Origin: an uncultured Porphyromonadaceae bacterium
GTDB lineage: Bacteria > Bacteroidota > Bacteroidia > Bacteroidales > Muribaculaceae
Length of the DNA stretch: 6,324 bases
Direction: 5' to 3'
NCBI GenBank assembly: GCA_947175455.1
Contig: CAMWMW010000115.1
Location: forward strand, 1 to 6,324
Positions 5,866 to 6,324 of the stretch are shown one piece after another. Within the stretch, counting starts at the first letter, position 1, and each line of letters starts with the position of its first letter. The notes under the pieces are model-generated. The model was not told the DNA's origin and made no database searches. It saw only the letters and a list, made by a program, of their open reading frames with translations. A program made the translations under genes and the position numbers.

Positions 5866-6324
5866 ATGGAAATCGAAGATATCATTTGCCAGGAAAACAA
5901 GGTTTACAGCAAACCGGAGCTTCTCGAAGAGGTTCACATGCATTACTGCCCCGGCTGCAGCCACGGCGTGATACACAAACTTCTTGCAGAAGTCATTCAA
6001 GAGATGGGACTTACGGAGAAAACCGTCGGCATTTCGCCGGTAGGTTGCGCCGTATTCGCATATAACTATGTGGATGTCGACTGGGTAGAGGCGGCGCACG
6101 GACGCGCCCCTGCCGTAGCCACAGCCGTTTCGCGCCTGTGGCCTGAGAACGTGGTCTTCACCTATCAGGGCGACGGAGACATGTCGGCAATCGGAACGGC
6201 AGAATCAATCCATGCCGCCAACCGTGGTGAAAATATCGTCATGATATTCGTCAACAACGCCATATACGGCATGACCGGAGGACAGATGGCTCCGACCACA
6301 CTTGTAGGACAAAAGACAGCAACC
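5866..6324 (+). CDS. korB: 2-oxoacid:ferredoxin oxidoreductase beta (TPP-binding) subunit, N-terminal part
   Basis: The first 153 residues of the thiamine-pyrophosphate-binding subunit; the frame is open at the right edge, so roughly 100 residues should lie outside. HYCPGCSHG (26-34) is the conserved N-terminal block. [14 protein letters not shown] (55-68) and [13 protein letters not shown] (76-88) follow. The TPP/Mg2+ motif runs from GDGDMSAIG (102-110) to [14 protein letters not shown] (130-143), with GDG and NN 25 residues apart as expected. It starts 12 bases after the alpha subunit stop, so translation is likely coupled or at least co-transcribed. The symbol follows the korDABC set; the same protein is called VorA when paired with VorB. 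A gamma subunit gene (korC/vorC) would be expected next. Confidence 0.95.
   Translation, partial: MEIEDIICQENKVYSKPELLEEVHMHYCPGCSHGVIHKLLAEVIQEMGLTEKTVGISPVGCAVFAYNYVDVDWVEAAHGRAPAVATAVSRLWPENVVFTYQGDGDMSAIGTAESIHAANRGENIVMIFVNNAIYGMTGGQMAPTTLVGQKTAT

Noticed and set aside
4996..6099. A 367-codon open frame on the minus strand across the alpha/beta subunit junction
   Set aside because: It lies fully antisense to two genes with strong family motifs, its translation resembles no family and is rich in His, Cys and Leu as codon-bias shadows are, and no TAnnTTTG promoter is evident for it.

Overview
This window reads as chromosomal DNA from a member of the Bacteroidota, most likely a gut-type Bacteroidales (a Muribaculaceae-like genome is possible, but that is only a guess). 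The main evidence is promoter architecture. Four intergenic sites carry the Bacteroidota -7 element TAnnTTTG (TACCTTTG twice, TACTTTTG, TATATTTG), and no gene start has a convincing Shine-Dalgarno sequence. The protein families also fit an anaerobic Bacteroidales: an NhaD antiporter, a zinc-finger-less sirtuin, and a VorB-type 2-oxoacid:ferredoxin oxidoreductase.

Layout. The left half (1-3401) is entirely on the minus strand. From left to right it holds the N-terminal 217 residues of an RND-type efflux membrane fusion protein (cut by the window edge), a complete GT4-type glycosyltransferase, and a complete NhaD Na+/H+ antiporter. An AT-rich divergent intergenic region (3402-3623) separates these from the plus-strand half, with one promoter facing each way. 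The right half carries a class III sirtuin (NAD-dependent protein deacylase), then its own promoter and a GC-rich leader with a predicted hairpin, then a three-gene cluster: a 2x[4Fe-4S] ferredoxin-like delta subunit, the VorB/KorA-like alpha subunit, and the start of the TPP-binding beta subunit, which runs off the right edge. A gamma subunit is expected just outside the window.

How the genes work together. The oxidoreductase cluster is one functional unit. The alpha and beta subunits would oxidatively decarboxylate a 2-oxoacid with CoA (branched-chain 2-oxoacid or 2-oxoglutarate; the sequence does not settle which), and the ferredoxin-like subunit would carry the electrons out. The sirtuin may remove acyl groups from proteins, but its promoter is separate and no functional tie to the oxidoreductase is shown. 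NhaD would exchange Na+ for H+ across the inner membrane. The membrane fusion protein would be the periplasmic adaptor of a tripartite efflux pump whose other parts lie beyond the left edge. The glycosyltransferase is isolated from any polysaccharide cluster visible here, so its acceptor cannot be inferred.

I found no mobile element, CRISPR array, tRNA/rRNA or clearly new system. All protein genes belong to known families. The points that merit a second look are small: the cysteine-free sirtuin with an altered signature motif, the structured leader of the oxidoreductase operon, the repeat pair at the nhaD start region, and three genes whose likely start differs from the longest open frame or is ambiguous.
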